This document shows, in pieces, positions 1 to 11,249 of a stretch of 64,000 nt of DNA. The stretch comes from Macrosoma leucophasiata (lineage: Eukaryota > Arthropoda > Insecta > Lepidoptera > Hedylidae): positions 14,898,001 through 14,962,000 of the forward strand of contig JAWQUS010000026.1 in the NCBI GenBank assembly GCA_036365455.1, in the 5' to 3' direction. Position 1 is the stretch's first letter. The number at the start of each line of letters is the position of its first letter. A model generated the notes under the pieces. The model was not told the DNA's origin, searched no databases, and was given only the letters and a program-made list of their open reading frames with translations. A program made the translations under genes and the position numbers.

Positions 1-107
1 TGCAGCATAAAGACGTCTACATAAAAGGTCTAAAAACAGATGCATTACCACCTCTAAGACTTAAGTTGTTATGTCTTTGTGATAGTTATTACGGGGCCAT
101 ACATTTC
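1..107 (-). repeat. RepB fragment
   Basis: Diverged RepB sequence (tgcagcataaagacgtctac… through atagttattacggggccata). It lacks both termini: the window edge cuts the A-tail side, and the 5S-SINE begins directly after it. Confidence 0.7.
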
Positions 108-111
108 CATC

Positions 112-476
112 GAAGCGTGTCTGGTGTAGATCGGAAGCGATCTACTCGGTTAAGCATTACGGGCGCGGTCGGGTGTGTGATGGGTGACCGCTAGTGGCAA
201 ATTAAAATGCGCGTTTCCGTACTTCGGAGGGCATGTTAAGCCGTCGGTCCCGGTTGCTATCGATAGATAGCAGTCGTTAAACCTTGTCGGAGGCTTTATG
301 GGCGGTTTGAAAACACCCGACAGCGGGTTGGCCACAAACCGTATTTCCACCAACCCGCATTGGAGCAGCGTGCTGGAGTAAGCGCCAGGCCTCCCCCCAA
401 ATAGTTGAGAGACTCGTGCACACCATTGTATATGGGTATACGTATAATGGGTTGCCATTATTATAATTATTATTAC
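112..476 (+). repeat. 5S rRNA-derived SINE, near full-length
   Basis: The head resembles the internal pol III promoter of 5S rRNA. GGTTAAGCATTACGGGCGCG aligns with the 5S A-box/intermediate region, and GTGATGGGTGACCGC (about 176-190) with the C-box. The body reads on to GGGTTGCCATTATTATAATT, a short-repeat 3' tail. Five other copies share the same ends, so this is a mobile family and not a 5S gene. RepA starts 3 bp downstream. Confidence 0.85.
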
Positions 477-478
477 AT

Positions 479-733
479 TACTGGTGGTAGAGCTCCAGTG
501 ACGGAGCTCGCGGGCGTAGGCACCACCGCATTACCTAATATACTTGCCGCTAAATGGTAGTGTTTAGCACTGTCGTGTTCCGGTCAGGTGGTAATGTACG
601 GCCGTAATTTCCGGCACAGAGGCGTAATACCTTAGGCCTCAGGAGTGGTAATGCATCTGCAGTTTGACCTTGGTCTTTGTGTGGGTGTCTATAGCTTGCT
701 TGTTTGTCACTTCAGTTACATAAAAAAAAACAA
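479..733 (+). repeat. RepA copy, internally deleted near the tail
   Basis: Begins ACTGGTGGTAGAGCTCC and ends TTACATAAAAAAAAAC. The GCAGTCATCACTTAACATC segment near the tail is missing (reads CTATAGCTTGCTTGTTTGTC). Confidence 0.9.
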
Positions 734-740
734 AAAAAAT

Positions 741-800
741 CCATCTAACCGGAACACGATAGTGCTAAACACTACCATTTAGCGGCAGATAGAGGTAATA
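741..800 (-). repeat. RepA fragment, inverted relative to neighbour
   Basis: Contains CCGGAACACGATAGTGCTAA and ACTACCATTTAGCGGCA, the centre of RepA, head-on to the preceding copy. Confidence 0.75.
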
Positions 801-1299
801 CATTTTCTCCGTTTTTTTTTACAACCTTTTTGTTTGTTCATTACATTAGATAATATAATTGAGAACAAGAATGTAAGACATACCACATACCACAGTGGTT
901 TGATGGAATGTTACACAGTGTTAAGTTATTCATGCACAACATATTGATGACATTACAACACGAGGTAACTCGGTTAATGTACACCATTATAATTTCACAT
1001 ACCAATAAGTCGTCTTTCTGTACGTGCGGTACAAGTTATGGGAGCAAGCGTATAAAGTATTATGACTTGACTTACGGCCAATTACTGAAATGTCACACAA
1101 ATCTAAGCCGGACTTAATAGTCTTTTGTCTCTCTAAAACACGTGTAATAGACAGAGATAGCGTAAACAGGGTGTCCCAGAACTCAATGTCAAGCCGATAC
1201 CGAGTGATAATACCTATAGATGGCAATTATCACGAAAATCTAAAAAAAATCCCATGTTTTTTGAAATTTATGGGCATTTAAATAGAACTGAAACCGCTC
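801..1299. other. Unassigned AT-rich sequence
   Basis: No recognisable element, splice-linked ORF or tandem repeat. The short open frames here look random. The last 30 bp resemble the upstream part of the LINE1 copy that follows. Confidence 0.5.
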
Positions 1300-1634
1300 A
1301 CTATGGGCGTCATAAGAAGGCTCAAGGTCACTCAGAGAGCAATGGAGAGGGCTTTGCTCTTAGTTTCTCTGCGAGATCGAATCAGACATGAGGAGATCCG
1401 CATTAGAACCAAAGTAACCTCAAGCGGCAGTGGGCAGAACTGACGGCCGCTGGGGCAGAAGAGTTCTGGAGTGGCGACCGCGTACCGGAAGATGAAGCGT
1501 AGGCAAGCCCACCTCGAGGTGGACTGACGACATTCGTTGGATGAGGGCGGCCCAGGACCGTTCGTTGTGGCAATCTTTGGGGAGGCCTTTATTCAGCAGA
1601 GGACGTCTTTTGGTTGAAATGATGATGATAATGA
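1300..1634 (+). pseudogene. LINE1 (RTE-type) reverse transcriptase C-terminus, decayed
   Basis: 5'-truncated non-LTR retrotransposon 3' end. DNA matches the better-preserved copies at 21.8, 25.9 and 39.9 kb (GTTTCTCTGCGAGATCGAAT; CAGCAGAGGACGTCTTTTGG), and the sequence finishes with a short (ATG)n tail as in RTE-clade LINEs. A deletion at about 1,425 (accaaagtaacctcaagcgg) and frameshifts break the frame. No endonuclease or catalytic RT motif remains. Confidence 0.8.
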
Positions 1635-2170
1635 AAAACAATTAAATTTTAGTAATTTTGTAACCATTTTGCGGTTACTATGGTTAAACTTAAAAGTACT
1701 TTTTGAAATCACAATAAAAATATTAGTCATATATCTTGTTCCACTGCTTAAATTGCTGATATTGGTACTTGCCAATATCAGTATGTACTAATCAGATTAC
1801 AGCTTTCAACATACATAATCTCGTCGCTTATAATGCAGACTCCATCGAAACTATGATGTCTATTTACGATAATAGCTGTCGGTATAATGGAAGGGGATCG
1901 TCATTCACTCAATGATGGTATTCACGTCACACTTCATGGGCCGTACGTGGAACATATATGTTTCATACTCTGTTCAGATCTCAGGTTTTTGGACAATTTT
2001 ATGTCCTAAACGACCCACCTTGTCGATGTCCTAACTTAAATCTTTTAGCGAAAAAACCCGTCAAGTTCGATTCGGGGTTGTACAGAAGGGTTCCTTGTCG
2101 TTTTTTTCTTGTTGTGTGTTGTGTGTTGCATTAAAATTGCTGAAATTTTCTGCAAGGCCTACCTCATGGT
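1635..2170. other. Unassigned, with a possible CCGGTCAAG-family trace
   Basis: Mostly AT-rich unique sequence. Around 2,056-2,100 the text acccgtcaagttcgattcgg … gggttcc weakly resembles the head of the CCGGTCAAGTGCG repeat found at 5.5 and 9.1 kb. Confidence 0.4.
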
Positions 2171-2171
2171 A

Positions 2172-2280
2172 ATGAATTACGGGTGGTAGAGTTCTAGTGT
2201 CAGACTATAGGAGTCTCGAGAGTATAGCATACCAGCGCGATACCTAATAGGTAAATCTGGCGTCAAATGCATAACCATGT
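2172..2280 (+). repeat. Very diverged RepA-like head
   Basis: Reads gggtggtagagttctagtgt … gcgatacctaatag, a degenerate version of the RepA 5' part. Confidence 0.45.
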
Positions 2281-2289
2281 TGTGTTATT

Positions 2290-2475
2290 TACATTTTTTT
2301 ATGTAATGAAAGTGTCAAACAAGCGAGTTTGTTAAAGCATGCAGTTCACATTGATGTTAAGTGATGACTGCAGCCTATAGACACCCACACAAAGACCAAG
2401 GTCAAAATGCAGATGCGTTATCACTCCTGAGGCCTAAGGTGTTATGCCTTTGTGCCGGAAATTACAGGGCCCATT
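2290..2475 (-). repeat. RepA copy, A-tail half only
   Basis: Starts TTTTTTTATGTAATGAAAGTG and stops at ATTACAGGGCCC, a truncation point shared with other half copies (about 5,864 and 30,217). A short insertion (gagtttgttaaag) follows CAAACAAGC. Confidence 0.85.
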
Positions 2476-2767
2476 GTAAATATATGACCCTTACTATAAA
2501 ACCACACACAGGTATAATAATTGAGGTTTTTGTATGTGTATGGGAGCGGTCTCATGTCCATGGTGCGGCACCGTCCGGCGCGGCACCGTGTATGGTGGCA
2601 CCATGGTTCAGTTTTTATCTCGATATGGACCTCGAAAGACGTATTATTTTGCTCCTGTTACTATTACGACGAATGAAGAACTAAGTTCTTCCAAGCTTAT
2701 ATTGAGGAATCTTCTTCCTAAGCCAGGTTTGGACGTGGACATGGAACCGTGAACATGAAACCGCTCC
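2476..2767. other. Unassigned; local GC-rich imperfect repeats
   Basis: Around 2,555-2,610 variants of GGTGCGGCACCGTCCGGC/GTGTATGGTGGCACCATGG recur. No element is recognised. Confidence 0.4.
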
Positions 2768-3240
2768 CTTAGTATCTTCACGTCAAGTCCCTTACAGGCT
2801 AGGCGGAGTGTGGAGCGCTAGAATCCCGGTCCTCACACATCATACAGCAACTCGGCCCTCCGGTCGCGGCGGACCGGAGGGGAGTAGCCATAGCGTTTAT
2901 TACCGATGTAAAACAGTCTGTCATTTTTTGCGGGGGTAAATACGTGTGACACACACACACACAACTAAAATCGTCTATTACTACGAAAGTCACATCTTGA
3001 CTATAACAAAATACATAAACAATTTCACGCACACATTTAAACATCTGTGCGACAGGCACAGGACCATTTGTTCTTGTACTTTGTTACAGGGGAAAGTCTG
3101 CATATGGCTACTCCCCTCCGGTCCACTGCGACCGGTGGCCCGTGTTGCTCTATGTTACACACCTATCGTGCTTCCTGTATATTCATAATTCTCTTCCTCT
3201 TCATACATGTACGCCTAAGACTACTTAACTGAAACTTTGA
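2768..3240 (-). pseudogene. LINE2 3' end split by a hAT-like MITE
   Basis: Left part (2,768-2,840: cttcacgtcaagtcccttac … cccggtcctcacacat) and right part (3,155-3,230: ttacacacctatcgtgcttc … catacatgtacgcctaagac) join into one LINE2 3' end when the MITE at 2,841-3,154 is removed. Only the RT C-terminal tail region is represented. Confidence 0.75.
2841..3154. mobile_element. hAT-like MITE F, full length, nested in LINE2
   Basis: Terminal inverted repeats CATACAGCAACTCGGCCC… and …GGGCCACCGG-like GGCCCGTGTTGCTCTATG. The 8-bp flanks are tcacacat and ttacacac (6/8 identical), as expected for a decayed hAT TSD. Other copies at 39.3 and 56.8 kb have perfect 8-bp TSDs. There is no coding capacity. 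Confidence 0.8.
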
Positions 3241-3281
3241 GGTTTTTGTGAAGATGTCTTTAGGCTGAGAAAACCGCGTGC

Positions 3282-3578
3282 TTTTTTTTTTTTTATGTAA
3301 TGGAAGTGGTAAACAAGCATGCAGTTCACGTTGATGTTAAGTGATGACTGCAGCCTATAGACACCCACACAAAGACTAAGGTCAAAAAGCAGATGCGTTA
3401 CCACTCCTGAGGCCTAAGGTGTTACGCCTCTGTGCCGGAAATTACAGGGCCGTACATTACCACCTGACCGGAACACGATAGACGATGCTGAACACTACCA
3501 TTTATCGGCAAGTATATTAGGTAATGCGGTGGTGCCTACGCCCGCGAGCTCCGTCACTGGAGCTCTACCACCAGTAAA
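3282..3578 (-). repeat. RepA copy, full length
   Basis: Runs from a T15 tract + ATGTAATGGAAGTGG to GGAGCTCTACCACCAGTAAA. It carries the full RepA module order. Confidence 0.95.
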
Positions 3579-3606
3579 GCTTATTAGTCAGAATCTGTAC
3601 TAATAA

Positions 3607-4885
3607 TAGGTTGGGGAAAAAGTTTTTTCGCATTATAGTATGTATGAACTTGTAATAAAATCTCTTTGGCTGTAGTATTTGTATCTGGCTGGTTTTGGTA
3701 TAATTGAAAGTTAAAATTTTAAAGAACGTAATTCCAAATTCAAATTAGGCAAATGTTTGATTTTCATTTGTTTTTCGTACTGTCAAGATGAGTGAATCTA
3801 ATGAAGAAATTCGATACATTTTAAAATTTTACTACAAAAAAGGTAAAAATGCAACGCAAGCCGCGAAAAAAATTTGCGATGTTTATGGACCTAGTGCAGT
3901 GTCTGTGAGAGTAGCACAAATTTGGTTTAAGCGTTTTCCATCCGGAAATTTTGATGTCAAAGATGCACCTCGCTCTGGTCGCCTTATTACGGATAAAATT
4001 GATGCCATTTTTGAAAAAGTGGAGCAAGATCGACATATCAGTAGTTACGACGTAGCTGAAGAACTGAAAATTGATCACAAAACAGTTTTGGCGCATTTGA
4101 AAAAAGCTGGGTACAAAAAATAGCTCGATATTTGGGTACCTCACGAGCTCACTGAAAGAAACCTAACTCATTTGTGATTCTTTATTACGACGTAATGAAA
4201 CCGAATCATTTTTGAAGAAGCTGATAACTGAAGAAGGTGATGAAAAGTGGATCACGTACGACTAGAACGTGCGAAAAAGGTCGTGGTCAAAGGCCGGTCG
4301 GGCTTCACAGACTGTGGTGAAACCCGGGTTAACTCGCAATAAGGTGATGTTGTGTGTGTGGTGGGATTGGAAGGGAATTATTCATTATGAGCTATTACCA
4401 CCAGGCAGGACTATCGATTCTGAACTCTACTGCGAACAACTGATGAGATTAAAGCAAGAAGTTGAGAGAAAGCGGCCGGAATTGATCAACAGAAGGGGTG
4501 TGGTGTTTCATCATGATAACGCTAGACCTCACACATCTATAGCCACTCAGCAAAAATTAAGAGTGTTTGGCTTGGAGGTGTTAATGCATCCGTTGTATAG
4601 TCCTGACCTTGCACCTTCAGATTTCCAGCTGTTTCGGTCTCTTCAGTATTCTTTATGCAATGTTAGGTTAACATCACGAGAGGACTGCCAAATCCACTTG
4701 TCGCGGTATTTTGACGAGAAGTCCCAAAATTTTTATAGCAATGGGATCATGTCCCTACCTACAAGATGGCAAAAGGTTATCGAACAAAATGGTACATACA
4801 TACTTTAGGTAAATTTAAATAAACTATATTAAAAAATGTTTTGAATTATCTTAAAAAATGCGAAGAAACTTTTTCCCCAACCTTA
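3607..4885 (+). mobile_element. mariner (Tc1/mariner) element, complete ends
   Basis: About 1.28 kb, the usual mariner size. Left end TAGGTTGGGGAAAAAGTTTT and right end (reverse complement) TAAGGTTGGGGAAAAAGTTT form about 30-bp terminal inverted repeats in AT-rich flanks. It encloses a single broken transposase reading frame. A second left end of the same family lies at 23,610. Confidence 0.93.
3788..4808 (+). pseudogene. mariner transposase, inactivated
   Basis: Encodes a Tc1/mariner DDE transposase that would cut and paste its element at TA sites. The N-terminal part (3,788-4,120) holds the helix-turn-helix DNA-binding region (…GNFDVKDAPRSGRL…, VLAHLKKAGYKK) and ends in an in-frame TAG at 4,121-4,123. 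Beyond it the frame continues as LDIWVPHELTERNL, then shifts near 4,170. A GDEKWITYD block (first catalytic Asp) precedes a second TAG at 4,263-4,265. The C-terminal part (4,269-4,805) carries HHDNARPH and YSPDLAPSD; the two aspartates are separated by 34 residues, the mariner D34D signature. All catalytic residues are still readable, so it died recently. It needs two stop reversions and one frame repair, and cannot act as it stands. Confidence 0.92.
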
Positions 4886-4942
4886 TATTATGAAGGTAGA
4901 GCATTTGTATTTTGTATGCATTTAAAAATGATTTTTTAAGTA

Positions 4943-5090
4943 ACGATGGTAAAAACCAAGCATGCACTTCAAAATATTACATACGCTACAAACATCTACA
5001 CAAAAACCAGAGGTCAAAATGCATATGTGTTGCCATCTTTGTGACCTTAGTTGCTTTATCTTTGTGATAGTAATTACGGGGCATACATTG
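4943..5090 (-). repeat. RepB fragment
   Basis: AACATCTACACAAAAACCAG, GTGATAGTAATTACGGGGC and the (ATG)n-like stretch following mark RepB rather than RepA. Confidence 0.7.
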
Positions 5091-5534
5091 ATGATGATGA
5101 TGATGACATATTATCCAATTACCATCAGTATTAACTGCACGCCCGATTGCCATTTTCATAATAAAAAAAAAAGCAGAGGCAAATGGAATGTACATGTAGG
5201 GTTTTCACTCACCGGATACGGAATTCTTAAAGGTCTTGGAATAAAAAGTTATGGCCCATAAATGTCCCCATCCTGGGGTCAACTTTACCCCACATATTAC
5301 AGGAGAGATGAGCTACAACGTAATTTTGGTAGTTCGGAAATATTGGTTTATGCGATTATGACGCTACGACGTTACTTCAATATTCGATGCGATCATTGAA
5401 ATAGAATAGATTCGATGTATTTGTGAATAGCTAATCATAACTTAATGGTGGTTAAGCGGAACACCAATGATTTTTTTTTTTTATATTCGGTATTCGCCCG
5501 TATAGTATACAGTTTTCAGGCGAAAACCAAACAT
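5091..5534. other. Unassigned AT-rich sequence
   Basis: No element or credible ORF seen. There is a short (GAT)n run at the left edge and a T11 tract at about 5,470. Confidence 0.45.
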
Positions 5535-6342
5535 TAAAAACCGGTCAAGTGCGTGTCGGGCCATGAGCAGTGTAGAGTTCCGTAGTTTTTAGGTTTTAAT
5601 AATGTAATAAAAAAAATCTATGGAGTTATTCGAAATTTTCGAATAAAATATATTTGATCGACTATTACTCGCAAACTTGTATAGCCAACTTCATTTTTTT
5701 TTTATGTATTAATAGTGGCAAACAAGCATGCAGTTCACATTGATGTTAAGTGATGACTGTAGCCTATAGACACCCACACAATGACCAGAGGTCAAAATGC
5801 AGATGCGCTGCCACTCCTGAGGCATTAGGTGATATGCCTCTGTGCCTGAAATTACAGGGCCTGAATTATTATGATAGTTTTCCTTTTAATTTCGGTATAT
5901 GTAGCTACTATTGCCGTAACGTTTGATTTCTATGAACAACCGTTTAGTTGGTAGAGGGGGGGACACTTGACTCTAACGAAAATTGGCACTTTAAAGCTTC
6001 ATAAGTCACGAATGGTAAACTAAATCGAAAAATGATATTAGCACACCCCTAACATTTTTGAACAAAGACCTATCCAACGATATCTCACACTATTTATAAA
6101 ACGAAAAATAAAGAAAAATATCCGCGCGTAATTTGTAGGGGAGGTAATCCCTAAGTAATTTTATTTTTCATGTTTTTATTCTACCACTTTATCGGCGTGA
6201 TTAAAGTGTATACTTGTGCCAAATTTGAAGTCTCTAGTACCAATAATTTTTGCGCTAAACCGCGGGCGGACAGAGAGACAGACAGACATACGGACATGGC
6301 GAAACTATAAGGGTTCCTCGTTTACTAAGGAACCCTAAAAAT
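5535..6342 (+). repeat. CCGGTCAAGTGCG…GGAACCCTAAAA repeat, copy 1, split by RepA
   Basis: Starts AAAAACCGGTCAAGTGCGTG and ends with the (GACA)n-rich block and GTTTACTAAGGAACCCTAAA. The same order is found at 9,150-9,787. RepA (5,688-5,866) interrupts it between GCAAACTTGTATAGCC and GATAGTTTTCCTTTTAATTT. The repeat type is widespread in Lepidoptera; I do not assign a superfamily. Confidence 0.85.
5688..5866 (-). repeat. RepA copy, A-tail half, nested
   Basis: T-tract + ATGTATTAATAGTGGC to ATTACAGGGCC, inserted in the CCGGTCAAG repeat. No clear target duplication. Confidence 0.9.
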
Positions 6343-6949
6343 TACGTTGAATAGGCCGAATACCAATGCCGAATATTCGTGGCATATTAAGTCTAAGTGA
6401 CGTATAGTCACAACTTAGAATTTTATGCAGGTTGTAAAGGATATCCTTCTGAAAAACAAAACTGCAAATAGTACAATTTTTTAAATCTTAAATTTATATA
6501 ATAAGTTATAAACCTATTTTTACTGATTCTTCCATAAAAGAGCCATGTGAATTTTATGCAATACAATATCGTAGTACGCTTGAGATCAACGCTCAACGCT
6601 ATATAGGTATTTGGTATATTTTTCTTATTTTTGTACCATCTAAAAGCATCCCCAATATTCAAACGATAAAATTAATTCAACACCTCAATAAATTCTTAAT
6701 GAAATCCTAAACCAACGACTTTCAATTACAGCCTCACCTAATTAGTACTGTGTACATCCAATTAATAAAGCGAGGCATCGATGTACTAGGAAAATACTTT
6801 ACTTAGGGATGGTTCATTTAAATCAACGATTTTCAGTAGGTAATCATCGTCATGGCTTCATCCGAATGACGTCCGCTGCTGGACAAAAGGCTTGCCCAGA
6901 TGCCCACAATAGTGTTCGAGAGCGTCAATAGAGGAGAAAATGTACATGT
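6343..6949. other. Unassigned AT-rich sequence
   Basis: No recognised feature. 6,850-6,900 (gacgtccgctgctggacaaa) faintly resembles an inverted LINE1 3' end. Confidence 0.4.
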
Positions 6950-7119
6950 AATGTACGGCCCTGTAATTTCCGGCACAGAGGCATAGCACCTTAGGCCTCA
7001 GGAGTGGTAACGCACCTGCATTTTGACCTTGGTCTTCATGTGGGTGTCTAAAGGCTGCAGTCATCACTTAACATCAATATGAACTGCATGCTTGTTTGCC
7101 ACTTGCATAACATAAAAAA
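6950..7119 (+). repeat. RepA copy, A-tail half
   Basis: Begins at ATGTACGGCCCTGTAATTTCC, the usual half-copy breakpoint, and ends TGCATAACATAAAAAA. Confidence 0.9.
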
Positions 7120-7239
7120 TAATCTATCACGGGACGATGCTACCCATCTCGCGTCATTTCTGTAGTATCGGTTGCATAGCTACCAATAAGTTATTTAGGG
7201 GTGTCGTTAACCGATCCAAAATTGGTTCAAGCAAAATGG

Positions 7240-7450
7240 GAAAGAGAAACTGGGCGCTCGCATGCGGGTCTTTGGTAGCTTATTGGTGAAGCGGCTGGAC
7301 TGGATGTCCTGAGGTAGCAGGTTCAATCTTTGCCCAAATTCAAATGGTATATCCATTTTTTTTATTTATGAACTCACTTGCATGTGTTATTGCGAAAAAT
7401 AAAAATATTAGAATTCACAAATACGTGCATAAGCCTACGAATTCATAAAC
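7240..7450 (+). repeat. tRNA-like repeat T4
   Basis: TTGGTAGCTTATTGGTGAAGC … GGACTGGATGTCC … GGTTCAATCTTTGCCC imitates a tRNA D-arm and T-arm. Flanking text (tgcatgtgttattgcgaaaa) recurs at 62.2 kb, so this is an interspersed repeat and not a tRNA gene. Confidence 0.55.
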
Positions 7451-7746
7451 GGTTGTCTAATAATCCATACTTACTAATTAAACACTTAGTAAAAAAATCT
7501 GAAAGAAATTCCATTGTATCACTGTCTGTCTAAGACTCTTTCAGAAATAAACCGCTGAGCCTATTGTAATTTTTTTTTGAAGATTTTTGAGGGAAACAAA
7601 GAAGACGCAGACAAAGTCGTTGCAACTATTGCGTTAACTTCGTATGTGCGATGCAATTCGGTCATGCGCCATCTTCCGTACAAGATAAGTACCTACTATA
7701 TATTCTTTCAGTAATCCACTAGATGAGACCTTATGTAGGGGACGCT

Positions 7747-8318
7747 ACAATTAGGTTTAGTTAAGATCCCACTGCAGAATCATTTCGTTCATCCAGATAT
7801 GCTGCAAACCTAATTTTTACGCAACTTTATAATCTAGAGAAAATATATCCACTAGGTTGCCTATCAAAATTTGTCCGCAAGTATTTTTTATTAAATTATT
7901 TTATCTTTAAAAGCCAGCAACTTTTATTTGCGGCCGATTTAATTTGGCTCTCTTATACTTTAATAATGAGTAAAAAATGCTTTATTTTGATGTATAAATA
8001 ATACATGTACGTCATGGACGTAAAACGTTATCGGGGCGGAACCAATTTTTTCAGTCTTTATACATATTGCCGTGAGGTGGACGATATAAAAAAAATCATA
8101 ATAATTATATAAGATAATATATATAAGAAGATAAGATATAATAATTGAAAAAAAAAATCCAAAAAAACATAAATAAATACTTGCGGCATTTTTTTGTTAG
8201 TCAACCTAGTGGATATATATTTTCTAGGTTGTAAATATGCGTAAAAAACAAGTTTGCAGCATATCTGAATGAACTAAATGATTCTGCAGAGGGACCTTAA
8301 CCTAAATATTGTTCAAAA
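7747..8318. mobile_element. Non-autonomous element with about 145-bp inverted termini
   Basis: Left arm (about 7,750-7,890: TTAGGTTTAGTTAAGATCCC, ATATCCACTAGGTTGCC, GTCCGCAAGTATTT) is the reverse complement, about 85% by eye, of the right arm (about 8,170-8,315). The 280-bp centre is AT-rich and non-coding. Long-arm foldback or MITE; superfamily not evident. Confidence 0.75.
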
Positions 8319-9149
8319 TATAAATAAATCGGAATAAGGAGTTGTCCTCGCAAAGGTCTTTACAGACAAAGCAGATATCCGATGCTAGTATCAGATAAGC
8401 AATTGTCGGTAAATGAGAACAATAAATTAATTTGAGTTCAAAGATAGTTGAAGTACGCTTTATGAAACTCCGTTCCAACTAAGAAATTCCCGAGTGGTTA
8501 CGGATATTGGTTTCAAGATTCACGAGTCTGTAGCCGTAATATTGCTTCACGACTGCATTCCCTGAAGGTGTTGGTTGAGGTATACATACATGCATGCATT
8601 CATGAATTTATTAAAAAAACTTTTTGTCGCATTTGCACTGAGTTTTGTGCCCTTTAACCTAATTCCGGAGTTATCGGACCCTCCGAATAAGCTGGTTGAG
8701 ATCAATTTATGGTCGTAGAACACGCCGGCGTCGCGAAGTAATCAACACCAAACCTGATTACGTGTGTCGTGAAGAACAATAACCTGATCTGCGGTACCTC
8801 GGTACAGTCTCCAATTTGGTGAGTGGCTTGCACGTTTGTTATTGAGGTGTTTGATCCGGAGGTAATTTAGTGCCGAAATTTTGACAGTGATCATCATACT
8901 ATACTTAGGATTTATAATCCGCCTTGGTGTGGACTATTTCATCACACAACCCTGCATTGGTAAGGACAGAGGAATCGGTGAAGACACGGGGAACAAAATT
9001 GAGAATTGATTTGACAAATGTAAGACGTTTCCTCGTCATGTGAGAAAGTGTGGTAAATTGACTTCTGTAAATTGGAACCATGCCACCAAGGTGAGTGTTT
9101 GTCTTTGTGTACATAGGTGTTCATAGGTCAATGAACAAAAGAGAAAAAA
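8319..9149. other. Unassigned, low repeat content
   Basis: No repeat family recognised. A minus-strand frame at 8,905-9,114 is open for 69 codons, and a plus-strand ACCATGCC context with a strong donor-like AAG|GTGAGT lies at 9,080-9,096. Neither is supported by an adjacent exon. Confidence 0.4.
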
Positions 9150-9787
9150 AACCAGTCAAGTAGGTGTCGGGCCACGCGCAGTGTAGGGTTCCGAATTTTG
9201 GGTATTTACAGAGTAAGAAATGTAATGAAAAAAAAAATTATTTTCTATGGAGTTGTTCGAAATTTTTGAGTAAAATACATTTGGTCGACTATTACTCGCA
9301 AACTTACAAGGCCTACTTAAGTGTGATAGTTTTCCTTTTAATTTCATGATATACTATTGCGGTAACGTTTGAATTTTTAACAACCACCGTTTAGTTCGTA
9401 GAGTGGGGAGGGGGAAAACCTGACTCTAACGAAAACTTGCGCTTCGAAGCTTAATAAGTCACGAACAGTTAACTTAATCGAAAAATGATGTTCGGACATC
9501 CATGATATTTTTGAAAGAACTATCCAAAAATACCCCGCTATATGGAAATCCAAAGTAAAAAAATATCCACGTGTTACATGTAGAGGAGGTTACCGTAAAT
9601 AATTTTATTTTCATGTTTTTATTGTATATATACCACTTTGTCGGCGTGATTAAGGTGTATTATTGTGCCAAATTTCAAGTCTCTACTACCAATAGTTTTT
9701 GCGCTAAACCGCGGACGGACAGACAGACAGACAGTCGGACATGGAGAAACAATAAAGGTTCCTTGTTTACTTCGGAACCCTAAAAAC
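9150..9787 (+). repeat. CCGGTCAAGTGCG…GGAACCCTAAAA repeat, copy 2
   Basis: Uninterrupted copy: ACCAGTCAAGTAGGTGTCGG at the left, (GACA)n at about 9,718-9,734, and CGGAACCCTAAAAA at the right end. Confirms the outline of copy 1 once RepA is removed. Confidence 0.85.
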
Positions 9788-10314
9788 GAGAGAGTTGATT
9801 AAACCTGCCAAATTTTTCATCCAAACAACTAACCTTCGTAGCGTATCGCTGAAATCGACGATTACTCGTATAATTTATACATGGGGCCATGTACAATACA
9901 TTGTTCATTTTGGTGAACCGCGTTACAGTATCGGTGGTACAATCGCGAACAAATAGCGCAATTTGTCTTGTTTTTTGGGCGCGACAGTCCGCGACACAGT
10001 GCTATTTGATTTGACGAGCGCTTATCAACTTTTTTTACAGTGATTGTATGGACTATTAAGTAGGACTGTCGGTTGAAAAACCTTTTGAGTTGCAAATGGT
10101 ACAGTTGTGAATAAATTGGTCAATTTATTTTTGCTGGTAACAGGATTGTTTATTTGAACGATCACGAATAAAATACTGGTGATACAATACTGTTTGCGAA
10201 ATGAAGTTTTTAAATTGTGAATTTTCATGGCAACATTTAAAAAAAGTTTTTGGTTTTATTACCCTATTCACACACTATGATAGTAATAATAAGTTTAAAG
10301 GCGAATCTATATTA
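9788..10314. other. Unassigned sequence
   Basis: No recognised element. Two stretches near 9,925 and 10,160 look vaguely inverted (gtatcggtggtacaatcgcg versus ggtgatacaatactgtttgc) but too diverged to call. Confidence 0.35.
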
Positions 10315-10945
10315 TTACCTCTCGTCAGCACGGGGTCCAGTTTGAACCCCGGACCTTTGTCAGGCTTGCGCGGGAACGTGGAAGGTCCAACACGTAGAGG
10401 CCCTTTCGAGAATTTTGATCTACTTTGTAATGGGTAATATTCGGCGGAACCTCTCTCTGACTGCATCAATAGTTAATACAGACACAGACAGACCCCGCAG
10501 AATACTTGACTATGACTTGCCAAACTTTGGGCTATGTGGGTGAACTGGGGGGACTAGCTGGCTGAGCCTATGTGGTGAGATCGGGCACCTGCCTATATTC
10601 AACATCTCACATTATTGAATCCTACTTTGGGCAGGTGGTGGCTCGCCTCACCTTGGTGGGCCCCCCAAACAGCCAACCCGATGGTCGACGGGGGGTAACT
10701 GGTGAGAGAGGCTGGTGGTGTCGAGAGGTGTGGCACCGGTTTCACCATCACACAAATTTCTGCAAATACCATACAAGCCAGAGGTGAGAGACCTGATGTT
10801 CTGTCCGCCCATACCTCTGTGTGCCGGACAAGGCTGAGCCCAGTTCTCTCGGAGGAACTCGAGATGATGGTAGGGGGTGGTGTCGCTACTCACCAACAGC
10901 TCGCCACAAACTGCTCAGCCCTCAAATTATTATTATTATGCATTA
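10315..10945 (+). repeat. GC-richer retroelement-like segment ending in (ATT)n
   Basis: This 630-bp block is clearly GC-richer than its flanks and ends CTCAAATTATTATTATTATGC, the form of a LINE/SINE 3' tail. No conserved protein motif was found in any frame. Probably a LINE or long SINE remnant; unconfirmed. Confidence 0.45.
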
Positions 10946-11249
10946 CCTCACTATTAATCTAATCACTACGAAACTTTGGAAAGTTGGCACTAATTCAACT
11001 CAGTGTCACAACTTCTGACTTCACTGATCTCCAACGTTTCTAACCGTATGTCTCGGCGGTGGCCGCATGCGGAACAATAGAAAAAAGGTTTTTGATTGTC
11101 GCGGCATGAATATGCATAAATGCGTATCGTCGTACGTTAGGGCTTAGATAACAAAGCCCTGGGACATATTTTAAAAGTGAAAACTTGTTTAGAATCGTGA
11201 AATGAAAGGCGATGAAACGAAAAAGCAACAGTAAAAAGAGACGGACTCA
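10946..11249. other. Unassigned sequence
   Basis: Nothing recognised. Confidence 0.4.

Noticed and set aside
112..200. A 5S rRNA gene
   Set aside because: Only the promoter region resembles 5S; the sequence continues into a body shared by five other dispersed copies with a retroposon tail.
9071..9096. First coding exon (ACCATGCC…AAG|GTGAGT)
   Set aside because: Good start context and donor, but only 11 coding bases and no partner exon; too little to call.
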